NCBI GenBank assembly: GCA_011523785.1
Contig: WTFW01000120.1
Coordinates: 16,633 to 80,632, forward strand
DNA: 64,000 nucleotides
Reading direction: 5' to 3'
Source of the DNA: Chloroflexota bacterium
GTDB taxonomy: Bacteria > Chloroflexota > UBA11872
Within the stretch, counting starts at the first letter, position 1; each line of letters starts with the position of its first letter. The position numbers were made by a program, and so were the translations under genes. The notes under the pieces were generated by a model, which ran no database searches, was not told the origin of the DNA, and worked only from the letters and a program-made list of their open reading frames with translations. Positions 8,621 to 17,156 of the stretch are shown piece after piece.

Positions 8621-10086
8621 GCGTCGATGGCCTTGACGGGCGCGGCCAGCTCACCGCGGGCGCGTTCGTAGGCGCGGGCGGCCTGGAGGAGACGGGACTC
8701 GGCGAAGGGAGGCGCGATGAGTTGGAGGCCGACCGGGAGGCCGTCCACAAACCCGCAGGGAATGCTCAGGCAGGGCAGGCCGGCGAGGGAGGCGGGCAGG
8801 GTCATGATGTCGGACTGGTACATGGCTACGGGGTCGTCCAGCTTGGCTCCCAGGTCAAAGGCCGGGGACGGTACGACGGGCGCCGCTATGACATCGACAT
8901 TCTGAAACGCGGCCTCGAAGTCGGACTTGATGAGGGTGCGGACTTTCTGGGCGCGGACGTAGTAGGCGTCGTAGTAGCCGGAGGAGAGCGCGAAGGTGCC
9001 GATCATGATGCGGCGCTTCACCTCGGAGCCGAAGCCCCGGCCGCGGATGCGGGCCATCATCTCGTCCACGTCGGTGGCCTGCGGGTCGGAAAGGCCGTAC
9101 TTGACGCCGTTGTAGCGAGCCAGGTTGGCGCTGGCCTCCGACGGGGCGATGACGTAGTAGGTCGGCAGGGCGTACTCGGTGTGCGGCAGCGAGACTTCGC
9201 GCTCGGTGGCCCCGAGACCCAGCAGGTCGTTGATTGCCGCACGAACGCAGTCACCGACTTGCGGATCGAGGCCCTCGCCGAAGTACTCAGGCGCCACGCC
9301 AATACGTAGCCCGCTGACGACGCCGTTCAGTTCGCCGGCGTAATCGGGCACCGGTTCCGCGGCCGACGTTGAGTCGCGCGGGTCGTGCCCGGCCAGGGCA
9401 CCCAGCAGCAGGGCGGCGTCGGTGACGTCCTTGGTCAGCACGCCGATCTGGTCCAGCGACGAGGCGAAGGCGATCAGACCGAAGCGCGAGATGCGGCCGT
9501 AGGTGGGCTTGAGTCCCACGCAGCCGCAGAGGGCGGCGGGCTGGCGGACCGAGCCGCCGGTGTCCGATCCCAGGGCGGCGAGGCACTCGTCGGCGGCCAC
9601 GGCGGCCGCGGAGCCGCCGCTGGAGCCGCCGGGCACCTTGTCCAGGTTCCAGGGGTTGCGCGCCGGCTTGTAGCCGGAGTGCTCGTTGGACGAGCCCATG
9701 GCGAACTCGTCCATGTTGGTTTTGCCGAGCGTGACCGCGCCCGCGTCTTTCAGTCGAGTTACGGCCGTCGCGTCGTAGGGAGGGATGAAGCCTTCGAGAA
9801 TGCGCGAGGCGCAGGTCGTCTGTACGCCGGCGGTGCTGAGCACATCCTTGAGGGCGATGGGCAGGCCCAGCAGCGGGCCATCCCGGCCCGTGGCGCGGCG
9901 GGCGTCGGCGTCGGCGGCCTGTTCGAGGGCCAGGTCGGGGGTGACGGTGAGATAGGCGCCGGTCCGGCCGTCGACTGATTCGATGCGGTCGAGCAGGGAC
10001 CGGGTGAGTTCGACTGAACTGAAGTGCCCGTCTCGCAGACCCTGGGCAGCCGCGTGCAGCGTCAGCCGATACAGCTCATCGGCCAC
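8617..10086 (-). CDS. gatA: Asp-tRNA(Asn)/Glu-tRNA(Gln) amidotransferase subunit A
   Basis: Glutaminase subunit of GatCAB, an amidase-signature enzyme of 489 residues that releases ammonia from glutamine. The Ser-cisSer-Lys triad is intact: K80 in [11 protein letters not shown]155 in [10 protein letters not shown] and S179 in [24 protein letters not shown] lies between. The start is GTG at 10086, 3 bases after the gatC stop, and the 3' end overlaps gatB by ATGA. The gene order gatC-gatA-gatB is the standard operon. Confidence 0.98.
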   Translation of the reverse strand: MADELYRLTLHAAAQGLRDGHFSSVELTRSLLDRIESVDGRTGAYLTVTPDLALEQAADADARRATGRDGPLLGLPIALKDVLSTAGVQTTCASRILEGFIPPYDATAVTRLKDAGAVTLGKTNMDEFAMGSSNEHSGYKPARNPWNLDKVPGGSSGGSAAAVAADECLAALGSDTGGSVRQPAALCGCVGLKPTYGRISRFGLIAFASSLDQIGVLTKDVTDAALLLGALAGHDPRDSTSAAEPVPDYAGELNGVVSGLRIGVAPEYFGEGLDPQVGDCVRAAINDLLGLGATEREVSLPHTEYALPTYYVIAPSEASANLARYNGVKYGLSDPQATDVDEMMARIRGRGFGSEVKRRIMIGTFALSSGYYDAYYVRAQKVRTLIKSDFEAAFQNVDVIAAPVVPSPAFDLGAKLDDPVAMYQSDIMTLPASLAGLPCLSIPCGFVDGLPVGLQLIAPPFAESRLLQAARAYERARGELAAPVKAIDA

Positions 10087-10089
10087 CGG

Positions 10090-10383
10090 TCAGGACTCGT
10101 CCAGCACGGGGGGAACGCGAATCTGGCCGTCCTCCACGCGGGGCGCGTTGTCGAGCACGGCGTCGAGCGGCAGGGAGCCGGCGACCACGTCATCGCGCTC
10201 GACGTTGCCCAGCGGAATGACCTGCGCGGTGGGAGGAATGTGCTCGGTGTCCAGGGTGTTGAGCGCCTCGAAGGCCTGCAGGATTTGCCCCAGCTCGCCG
10301 CGCAGCCGCTCGCGCTCGTCGTCGGACAGCTCGAGCCGCGCCAGTTCGGCGGCATGGTCGACTTGCGAACGGTCAATGGACAC
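10090..10383 (-). CDS. gatC: Asp-tRNA(Asn)/Glu-tRNA(Gln) amidotransferase subunit C
   Basis: Small 97-residue subunit that stabilises the GatA-GatB interface. It shows the family pattern VDHAAELARLELSDDE at the N-terminus, a helical middle with LGQILQAFEALNTLDT, and a C-terminus ending in EDGQIRVPPVLDES, typical of GatC. The start is GTG at 10383. It is first in the gatCAB operon, and a TATAAT hexamer lies 32 bases upstream. This subunit is sometimes missed in annotation because it is short and variable. Confidence 0.93.
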   Translation of the reverse strand: MSIDRSQVDHAAELARLELSDDERERLRGELGQILQAFEALNTLDTEHIPPTAQVIPLGNVERDDVVAGSLPLDAVLDNAPRVEDGQIRVPPVLDES

Positions 10384-10825
10384 GGCGCTGCTCGGGTGAA
10401 TCGGAACCGGGGGAGATTATAGGGAGCGGGCTCAGGGCGGTTGGGGCGCGCTCGTTCCGCCGGTGAGGGACGGGAGGACTTGTAGGATTGACGAGCCGAA
10501 CCCGGCCCACGGGCCGTCGCGAGGCCTGCATCGTCGAAGCGGCAGGAGGCTAAGTATACCGCGAAGGCGAGGTTCGCCTACGGCGTACTAGGACTGCTGG
10601 GAGTGCTTGGCCTCGAAGGAAGACAAGAGCTTATGAGGCACATTGACGATTGGCCACCGCCCTTTCGTTTCAGTCGTGGTAGGCGGGCGACGGCGGACGC
10701 GTGGGAAGGGGCGCATGATCTAGAGAAGCTGAAGCGGGCTATCTACGCTGCCTGTCTCGGTAGGTGCCGTCCTCGCGCTGATCGCAGCACTGTGCCGCTG
10801 AACTCCCGCGGCTTGGACTCCTGAG
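10384..10825. other. 442-bp gap between gatC and the FRG gene
   Basis: I find no convincing gene. An open frame at 10603-10824 (73 codons) has no recognisable motif and no clear ribosome site. Small GC-rich hairpins are present (stems CGGCCC/GGGCCG at 10503-10516 and GGCGA/TCGCC near 10567-10579). The gap marks the change from GC-rich housekeeping sequence to the AT-richer island and may contain its boundary. I saw no direct repeat or tRNA gene that would define an attachment site. Confidence 0.6.
10416..10421 (-). promoter_or_regulatory. TATAAT -10 hexamer upstream of gatC
   Basis: A perfect TATAAT on the minus strand ends 32 bases before the gatC GTG, a sensible distance for a promoter of the gatCAB operon. 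No good -35 hexamer lies 16-18 bases further upstream, so confidence is limited. Confidence 0.4.
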
Positions 10826-11746
10826 TTGCCGAAATATGTCCACCGGTCTACCGGTGTCAGAGTCACGCGGTGCACGTCCTGGGATGATTTCATCCAGGAG
10901 TTGAGGCCCATCCCGAATGCGGAACCAGATTGTCAGCGAGTTTATCGGGGACACGCCGAGCCCTCCTGGAAGCTGTCGTCAACATGGGAAAGAGACCTTG
11001 AGCGCTTCCGTAAATCCGACAGACCCTTCAGCCGTCACCAGATATATCAAGGGGACGATGGATACCAAAAGAAACGCGACAGAGGACTCAACCTTCTCAA
11101 ACAGTTAGCCAGGACAATGCCGGGAATTCCGTCAGACTCTCTCATAACCGACAATGACTGGTGGGCACTAGGTAGGCATTATGGACTTGAAACTCCGTTG
11201 CTTGATTGGTCTCGTAGTCCTTTCATTGCCGCGTTTTGGGCATTCGCAGAACGAGTGGCTTGGGAAGAGAAACGTATCAGTGCAGCAAGCACGATAATAG
11301 TCGATTATCCACCAAGTGATCCTGTAGTAGTTTGGGGTTTAGGCTACATGGAGGCCGACTTGGCAGATTCAAACAATGAGACTCTCTTTACTGATGGCGA
11401 GTTCGACTTTGTTGACAACACGAGCTATAACCTCCATAGACAGCGAGCACAGCAGGGTGTGTTTACACGTCTCGAACACGATGCATACACGGATGTTGAG
11501 GGCTACCTTGATTGCAAAGGTCTTGGGGAACGTCTGGAGCGATTCGAAATACCATGCCGGACAATGCTTGATCTCAGCGTTGCGCTGTCTGATCTCGAGC
11601 GGATGAATATTCACTATGGGACTGTCTTTCCCGATCCTCAAGGTGCGGCAATTCAGTCCAACATGGAGAAACACTGGCGTATGTTTAGGATTAGCTCATA
11701 TTCCGACTCACCACTTTGGGGACGGGCCCCAGTAGACGATGGCTAG
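10826..11746 (+). CDS. FRG-domain protein
   Basis: A 306-residue protein with the FRG domain, named for its Phe-Arg-Gly motif and of unknown biochemical role; such genes are often found in variable genomic regions. Seen here: VYRGHAEPSWKL at residues 39-50, and the second motif LGRHYGLETPLLDWSRSP followed by FIAAFWAFAE at about 115-140. No membrane segment or signal peptide. The start is TTG at 10826, directly after an in-frame stop; the ATG at 10836 is out of frame, and the conserved part begins near residue 15, so TTG is the only good choice. Base composition is unlike the neighbours: two sampled 60-base lines (11041, 11341) are 45% and 48% GC against 73% for one in gatA. This suggests acquisition by transfer. 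Confidence 0.85.
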   Translation: MPKYVHRSTGVRVTRCTSWDDFIQELRPIPNAEPDCQRVYRGHAEPSWKLSSTWERDLERFRKSDRPFSRHQIYQGDDGYQKKRDRGLNLLKQLARTMPGIPSDSLITDNDWWALGRHYGLETPLLDWSRSPFIAAFWAFAERVAWEEKRISAASTIIVDYPPSDPVVVWGLGYMEADLADSNNETLFTDGEFDFVDNTSYNLHRQRAQQGVFTRLEHDAYTDVEGYLDCKGLGERLERFEIPCRTMLDLSVALSDLERMNIHYGTVFPDPQGAAIQSNMEKHWRMFRISSYSDSPLWGRAPVDDG

Positions 11747-11924
11747 CAATTCGTGTTTGCTTCTGACTCAGTTCGCGTCCTCCTCCAGGACTTCTGTGAA
11801 AACCTTGATCCTGTCATGCTATGGAGCAGCGACACCTGTAGTGACATGTGCTGGGATCGGCGTATTTTGCCAGTTCGAGTTCTGAAACGCGGAGGATCTT
11901 CTGGATAGGGCAAGGGCCTTCTTG

Positions 11925-14477
11925 ATGGCTATTGGCTTGGTTACACTGGTTGGCTTGGCGGTTATGGGTGTGGCTGTGGTGGTTTTCGCGATGGTCCGGC
12001 CGCAGCTTGCGACGCAATTGATCAGCCAGATGCCGGAATTAGGCCCGACTGCTGCGCCAACGTCAGCACGGTCCGCAACGCAAACGGCGCGTCCGATGCC
12101 GCGTTCTCCATCGGCGGACGGTCTGACGCCAACCTTAGTGCCGCCCCAAGCCTTGACACGCGCACCGGATCCATCCCCTACAACTAAGCAAGTCCCAGCG
12201 CTCACGTCCGTTCCAACTTTGACGCCGACGCGGTTCTCCCGGCCCACGGAGACACCATTCGCTGCGACGTCCGTCGCCGAATTGGTGCAGCGGGTGCGTA
12301 CCGCCGTTCGATACATACGCACAGCGGAAGGCATCACTGGTAGCGCGTTTGTCATAACGGAAGATGGGTACGTTGTCACGAACAGCCATGTGCTGAGCGC
12401 GGCGGACGGGGCTTACGTGGGAACTCACGCTGGGCGAGAAGAATTTGCTCCGATAGTGGCGGATGCCCCCGACCTTGATCTGGCACTGCTGAAGCTCCCT
12501 GGCGACGGACCGCATCCGTTCGTTGACTTTGGTCGCTCAAACGACCTCAATCTCGGCGACGATTTGGTCATTCTTGGATACCCGCTGAGACTCGACACCC
12601 TCACCGTAACTCGCGGTGTCCTGTCGGCTCGCCACCCAGGCTGGTTACAGACCGATGCCACAGCGAACCCGGGCAATAGCGGAGGGCCGGCCTTCAGTGA
12701 GCAAGGGAGAGTGATTGGCGTCGTAACCATGAAGCTCGGGGGCGGAGTGGTAAGTCGAGTGGAAAGCGCAAATTTCCTGATCAACGGCGACTTGGTGCAT
12801 CGCACCGTCGACGCGTGGATCGCGGACCATCGGGTCGCTGATGGCGCGATTGCGCAAATTCCGACGGCGGCGGGCAGCGGCCTGCCGATTGTCAGCGCCG
12901 GCAATGGGCACACCTGCGAGGTGAGAATTGATGGGACAGTTGCCTGCTGGGGGATAAATGACCATGGCCAGGCGTCACCGCCGACTGGGTTGTTCCAGTC
13001 TGTCAGCGCCGGCGGTTGGCACACATGTGGATTGCGAGCCAACGGAACCATTGCTTGCTGGGGAAGGAACGACTACGGTCAAGCGAATCCACCGCCTGGC
13101 ACCTTCCAAACCGTTAACACAGGAGACAGGCACACCTGCGGACTACGCATCGACGACACCATTGCCTGCTGGGGCGCGAACGGTGAAGATGGCCGAGCCA
13201 ACCCGCCGCCAGGTGTTTTCCGAACGGTCAGCGCCGGCTCCCGCCACACCTGCGGGGTGCACATTGATGGAACGGTAGCCTGCTGGGGATCAAACGAAGG
13301 AATCCTTGGGAAAAATCTAGGGCAGGCAGTCCCGCCTGCAGGCATCTTCCGGACCGTCAGCGCCGGCTTTGAGCACACTTGCGGGGTACGCGCCGACGGG
13401 ACCGTCGCTTGCTGGGGTGACAACACATTTGGCCAAGCGACCCCGCCTTCGGCCGTCTTTCAAGCTGTCACGGCCGGCTTTAGTCACACCTGCGGACAAC
13501 TTGTCGATGAGAGCGTTGAGTGTTGGGGACATGACCTATTTACTGGTCAAGCCACCCCACCTCCGGGGAGCTTCCGATCCATCAGCGCCGGTGGCCGCCA
13601 CACCTGCGGGGTGCGAGTCAGCGGGTTCGTCGAGTGCTGGGGGGTGCCGTGGAGCCTAGGGGACTATTCGGGCCCTGCTGTTCCCCCGGCTGGCACGTTT
13701 CAAGCAGTCAGCACAGGTTATAACCACACCTGCGGACTACGAACCGACGGAACGATCACTTGTTGGGACTCGAAGGCAGGAGGCAAGGCCGTTCCGCCAG
13801 CGGGCGTATTTCAATCCGTCAGCGCGGGTTTCGACCACACCTGCGGGGTGCGCGCTAATGGAACGGTCGCCTGCTGGGCTGGGTCATCAGGTCGGGGTGT
13901 CCCCTCGGGCCAAGCTGACCCGCCAGCAGGGTCTTTTCGGACCGTCAGTCTGGGTCTGTCTCACACCTGCGGAGTTCGATCCGACGGAAGCATTTCTTGC
14001 TGGGGCTCAAACCTTGACGGTAGAGCCACTCCTCCGCCCGGTGCTTTTCAGTCCGTGAGCTCTGGTTTGAGCCATAGCTGCGGAGTGCGCACCGACGGGA
14101 CGGTTGCTTGCTGGGGAGACCACGAGAACGGCCGAGCTGACCCACCGGCCAGCACGTTCCAGTCCGTTAGTGCAGGCGACAACCATTCATGCGGATTACT
14201 CGTAGACGGCACCATTTCCTGCTGGGGTTCAAACAGTGCCGGCCAAACTGATCCGCCGGCCGGTAAGTTCCAGTCCGTCAGTGCTGGCTTTAGCCACACT
14301 TGCGGACTACGCACCAACGGCACAATTGCATGTTGGGGCCTGAATGACGACGGCCAGGCCGATCCACCGGCGGGCAGCTTTCTAGCTGTCAGTGCCGGCA
14401 CGACCTTCACGTGTGGGCTGCGAACCGGCGGTGCTGTCGCCTGCTGGGGCGGGTCTCAATATGTGACTCGAAGCTGA
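11925..14477 (+). CDS. Membrane-anchored HtrA-like serine protease with 14 C-terminal RCC1-type repeats
   Basis: Predicted 850-residue protein in three parts. Residues 1-24 form one membrane segment (GLVTLVGLAVMGVAVVVFAM), followed by a Pro/Thr-rich linker to about 115. Residues 116-302 are a trypsin-like HtrA/Deg (S1C) protease with H155 in VVTNSHVL, D185 in LDLALLKL and S252 in NPGNSGGP, so the triad is complete. Residues 323-850 are 13 full RCC1-type repeats of about 37 residues and one short last repeat, each with H-T/S-C-x9-C-W (the first Cys is shared by all). The PDZ domain usual in HtrA is missing; the repeats take its place. ATG 11925 is preferred; TTG 11922 is possible. It lies downstream of the FRG gene in the AT-richer island. 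The protease and propellers are probably outside the membrane. Confidence 0.9.
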   Translation: MAIGLVTLVGLAVMGVAVVVFAMVRPQLATQLISQMPELGPTAAPTSARSATQTARPMPRSPSADGLTPTLVPPQALTRAPDPSPTTKQVPALTSVPTLTPTRFSRPTETPFAATSVAELVQRVRTAVRYIRTAEGITGSAFVITEDGYVVTNSHVLSAADGAYVGTHAGREEFAPIVADAPDLDLALLKLPGDGPHPFVDFGRSNDLNLGDDLVILGYPLRLDTLTVTRGVLSARHPGWLQTDATANPGNSGGPAFSEQGRVIGVVTMKLGGGVVSRVESANFLINGDLVHRTVDAWIADHRVADGAIAQIPTAAGSGLPIVSAGNGHTCEVRIDGTVACWGINDHGQASPPTGLFQSVSAGGWHTCGLRANGTIACWGRNDYGQANPPPGTFQTVNTGDRHTCGLRIDDTIACWGANGEDGRANPPPGVFRTVSAGSRHTCGVHIDGTVACWGSNEGILGKNLGQAVPPAGIFRTVSAGFEHTCGVRADGTVACWGDNTFGQATPPSAVFQAVTAGFSHTCGQLVDESVECWGHDLFTGQATPPPGSFRSISAGGRHTCGVRVSGFVECWGVPWSLGDYSGPAVPPAGTFQAVSTGYNHTCGLRTDGTITCWDSKAGGKAVPPAGVFQSVSAGFDHTCGVRANGTVACWAGSSGRGVPSGQADPPAGSFRTVSLGLSHTCGVRSDGSISCWGSNLDGRATPPPGAFQSVSSGLSHSCGVRTDGTVACWGDHENGRADPPASTFQSVSAGDNHSCGLLVDGTISCWGSNSAGQTDPPAGKFQSVSAGFSHTCGLRTNGTIACWGLNDDGQADPPAGSFLAVSAGTTFTCGLRTGGAVACWGGSQYVTRS
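12888..14459 (+). repeat. Tandem RCC1-type coding repeats (about 111 bases each)
   Basis: Fourteen degenerate in-frame units of 37 to 43 codons follow the pattern VSAG-x2-HTCG-LR-x-DGT-VACWG-x-N-x2-GQA-x-PP-x-G-x-F. Units 4, 7 and 9 carry short insertions between CWG and the PP motif. Divergence between units shows that this is an old amplification under selection, not a recent DNA repeat. Fourteen blades would make two seven-bladed propellers. Confidence 0.85.
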
Positions 14478-14548
14478 AGTTAGAGCGCAGATACAACGTT
14501 TAAGATGAGTCGTTCGCCCGCTTTCATCTCGCGTCTCGGTGTGGCTGC

Positions 14549-15142
14549 CTACGTCGAATAGTCGAACTTTGCTTCCCAGTCGCCGACGCCGTCGCGGAGC
14601 AGGTCGAAGAGGTGCCAGACGCTGCAGTAGGAGTCGCCGGGTCCGAGGAAGTCCGAGGCGACGCGCACGATGGAGCCGTCGGGATTCTTGTGGAAGGCGG
14701 AGACACCGGGCATGGCGTTGGAGCCGTAGTGCTCGTCGTCGGACTCGAAGCCCATGTCCTTGAACAGGGTGGTGTCCGCCGCCGAGTACATGCGGAAGCG
14801 CCAGCCGCGGTTTCTTCGAAACTCCTGCTGGGTCTCGACGTCGTCGGGCGAGACGACGACGAAGGCCGAACGGTCCTCGAGGTGATGGAGTACGCCATTG
14901 AAGCCGTCGGCCCACATGGTGCAGTAGGGACAGCCCGAGCCCATGTTGTGGATCAGGATCAGGTCGGACTTGTCGCCGAACAGCTCGGAGAGGTTGGTCG
15001 TTCCATCAGGCCCGCGGAGTTCGTAGTCCTGGACGGGCTCCGAGGGCACCCGGCGGCGAACTTCCTTCAGACGCTGCTGCGCCTTCTCCAGGTCGGCCCA
15101 GGCGGCGGCAAGCTCTTCCTGTAAAGCGGTTGGAGCGGTCAC
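14549..15142 (-). CDS. DUF899 family thioredoxin-like protein
   Basis: About 197 residues. The family (DUF899) has a thioredoxin-like fold and unknown function. Seen here: a helical N-terminus (LQEELAAAWADLEKAQQ), YELRGPDGTTNLSELF, the loop NMGSGCPYCTMWADGFNG with a CxxC pair, and the downstream FVVVSPDDVETQQEFR and MPGVSAFHKN segments typical of the family. I place the start at GTG 15142 because AAGGGA lies 6 bases upstream of it; the frame extends to a TTG at 15157. It diverges from the sialidase-like gene and converges with the HtrA-RCC1 gene. Confidence 0.82.
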   Translation of the reverse strand: MTAPTALQEELAAAWADLEKAQQRLKEVRRRVPSEPVQDYELRGPDGTTNLSELFGDKSDLILIHNMGSGCPYCTMWADGFNGVLHHLEDRSAFVVVSPDDVETQQEFRRNRGWRFRMYSAADTTLFKDMGFESDDEHYGSNAMPGVSAFHKNPDGSIVRVASDFLGPGDSYCSVWHLFDLLRDGVGDWEAKFDYST

Positions 15143-15318
15143 CGTGATTCCCTTCAACGTGCCCTTGGGCGGGCGATCAGTCCAGTTTCGTCAAGTGTAG
15201 GAGCGCAGCCCGGCCGAGCCGTGCGTAGACAGGACGCCGCATCACTTCAATGATTCGAAGGCGCGAATTGGCGGCAATGGGACGTAGGATCTTCGCGAAG
15301 TCGCCGAGGTGAATCGCA

Positions 15319-16392
15319 ATGGTCCTGACGGGTGAGCCGGACCTTGTCAAAGACGCCCCGATTGCGGTGGGGCAGGCGCACCGGCTGTTTACCAGCGACG
15401 CGCCGCACACTCACTACTCGGCCAGCCTGGCGCAGCTTGGGAGCGGGCGGCTGGTGATGGCGTTCAGCTGGGCGCCGGCGGTGCAGCGTCGGAATAACAG
15501 CGTGATGCTGACGTCGCGATCCGACGACGATGGGGCGACCTGGACGGCGCCGGAGGCCATCTATGCAAAACCCGGGTGGGACTGCATGCACCTTGGCGGG
15601 TTGATGCCGTTCTCCGACAAGCGGCTGCTGCTGGGCCTTGGGCGCATCCAGATGGATGCCAGCCTGCCGGGCGACGAGCCGTGCACTGGGTGGTATCTCT
15701 CTACGACGTGTTCAACGGACGGGGGCGAGACCTGGGGGCCGGAGAGTCCCGAGATTCGCCTGTTTCCCGAGTGGTCGGAGTTCTACGGGGCGAGCAATCC
15801 TCATCGCCTGGACGACGGGCGGCACATGCTGGCGGTCATTGGAACCACCGGGCGCGACACGGGCTGGCAGGCGGGCGTCTGCTTTACGGACGACGAGGGC
15901 GAGAGCTTCTCAGCGCCGGTGATCGTGGCAGCGCACCCGACGCTGGGGTTTGGGGACATGGACATTACACGGCTGGCGGACGGGCGGTACCTGGCCGTGG
16001 CGCGGGTGTTCGACGGGCATCCCAGCGTGGTCGCGTATTCGGACGACGACGGGGCGACCTGGACCGAGCCGCGGCCGGTGGAGTTCTGGGGGGCGAATAT
16101 CAAGCTGCAGCGACTGCGGTCCGGGGCGTTGCTGTGCGCCTATCGGGACGAGGCGGGCAACCGCTCAGGGGTGGGGTGCAGCGTGAGCGAGGACGACGGC
16201 GCGACCTGGCGACGCATCGGCTGGCTGGCCAGCCCGAGCGACGGCCCGCCGCCGGCGGCCGGCGACGTGCGATGCGGCTACCCGGACATGGCGGTGCTGC
16301 GGAGCGGGCGACTGGGCTGCGTGCTGGCGCCGTCGGCCGACGCAGCCGGGATCATCGACTTACGCTGGCTGGAACTGATCGACCGGACGTAG
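15319..16392 (+). CDS. Sialidase-like BNR/Asp-box repeat protein
   Basis: A 357-residue six-bladed-propeller protein of the sialidase superfamily. Five Asp boxes are visible: SDDDGATW near residue 67, STDGGETW near 132, TDDEGESF near 192, SDDDGATW near 240 and SEDDGATW near 292. There is no signal peptide or membrane segment, so the protein seems cytoplasmic. That argues against a secreted neuraminidase, and the arginine triad of true sialidases cannot be confirmed by eye. ATG 15319 has a GAGGTG element about 9 bases upstream. It stands alone between a divergent DUF899 gene and convergent SDR genes. A role as an intracellular glycoside hydrolase or a non-catalytic propeller is equally possible. 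Confidence 0.8.
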   Translation: MVLTGEPDLVKDAPIAVGQAHRLFTSDAPHTHYSASLAQLGSGRLVMAFSWAPAVQRRNNSVMLTSRSDDDGATWTAPEAIYAKPGWDCMHLGGLMPFSDKRLLLGLGRIQMDASLPGDEPCTGWYLSTTCSTDGGETWGPESPEIRLFPEWSEFYGASNPHRLDDGRHMLAVIGTTGRDTGWQAGVCFTDDEGESFSAPVIVAAHPTLGFGDMDITRLADGRYLAVARVFDGHPSVVAYSDDDGATWTEPRPVEFWGANIKLQRLRSGALLCAYRDEAGNRSGVGCSVSEDDGATWRRIGWLASPSDGPPPAAGDVRCGYPDMAVLRSGRLGCVLAPSADAAGIIDLRWLELIDRT

Positions 16393-16400
16393 ACCGGCGC

Positions 16401-17156
16401 TCAGTACTGGTGGACCCAGCCGCCGTCCACCGGGATGACGGCGCCGGTGATGTAGGCGGCGGCGTCGGAAGCAAGGAATTGGGCCATGCCGGCGATTTCG
16501 TCGACCTGGCCGTTGCGACCCAGGGCCACTCGCTCGGCCAGGTTTCCGGTCCACCAATCCGCGTCCGTGTAGCCGGCGGTCATGTCCGTCTCGATCACGC
16601 CGGGAGCGATGGCGACGACGCGAATGCCGTCGTTGCCCCATTCCCTGGCCAGCCCGACGGTGTAGGAGGACAGGGCAGCCTTGAGGGGGCCGTAGGGCTC
16701 AGCGCCACCGAGCCTCGCCGAGACCGAGGACACGTTGATGACCACAGGCGCGTCGGACTCGAGCAGGAAAGGCCGCGCGGCCTGCGTGACCAGCACCGGG
16801 GCGCGGAGGTTCACGTGCAGCAGGCGGCGGTAGGCGTCCAGCGTGAGGCCGTCGTGGCCGCCGTCGCCCGCGTTGTTGACGACGATGTCCAGGCCGCCCA
16901 GGGCCTCGGCAGCGCGCTCGACCAGGCGGGTGGGCGCTTGCGCGTCCGTCAGGTCCGCGCCGTAGGTGTGGACTTCGGCGCCGTGTTCACGGACGTTGTC
17001 GGCGACTTGCTGCAAGTTGGCGCTGGTACGGGCGGCCAGAGCCAGGCGGGCGCCGGCCTGGGCGTAAGTCTCGGCAATCGCGCGCCCGATGCCGCGGCTG
17101 GCGCCGGTGATGAGTGCGCGGCGGCCGTCGAGGCGGAAGGGACCGGGGGCGGTCAT
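16401..17156 (-). CDS. Short-chain dehydrogenase/reductase (SDR) 1
   Basis: Classical SDR of 251 residues; NAD(P)-dependent oxidoreductase with unknown substrate. The cofactor motif TGASRGIG (residues 18-25), NNAG near residue 91, the catalytic Ser in INVSSVSA and the Tyr-x3-Lys motif YGPLK are present, as is the C-terminal ITGAVIPVDGG. The ATG overlaps the stop of the upstream SDR by 4 bases (ATGA), so the two are cotranscribed and translationally coupled. The pair could act in sequence on one sugar or acid substrate. Confidence 0.93.
   Translation of the reverse strand: MTAPGPFRLDGRRALITGASRGIGRAIAETYAQAGARLALAARTSANLQQVADNVREHGAEVHTYGADLTDAQAPTRLVERAAEALGGLDIVVNNAGDGGHDGLTLDAYRRLLHVNLRAPVLVTQAARPFLLESDAPVVINVSSVSARLGGAEPYGPLKAALSSYTVGLAREWGNDGIRVVAIAPGVIETDMTAGYTDADWWTGNLAERVALGRNGQVDEIAGMAQFLASDAAAYITGAVIPVDGGWVHQY

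Noticed and set aside
10603-10824. Possible small gene before the FRG gene
   Set aside because: No ribosome site, no recognisable sequence, and it ends at the FRG start. It could be leader or boundary DNA.
12888-14459. Repeat pattern that could be taken for a CRISPR or satellite array
   Set aside because: Units are in frame, about 111 bases long, degenerate, and code for RCC1 repeats; there are no short identical repeats with unique spacers.
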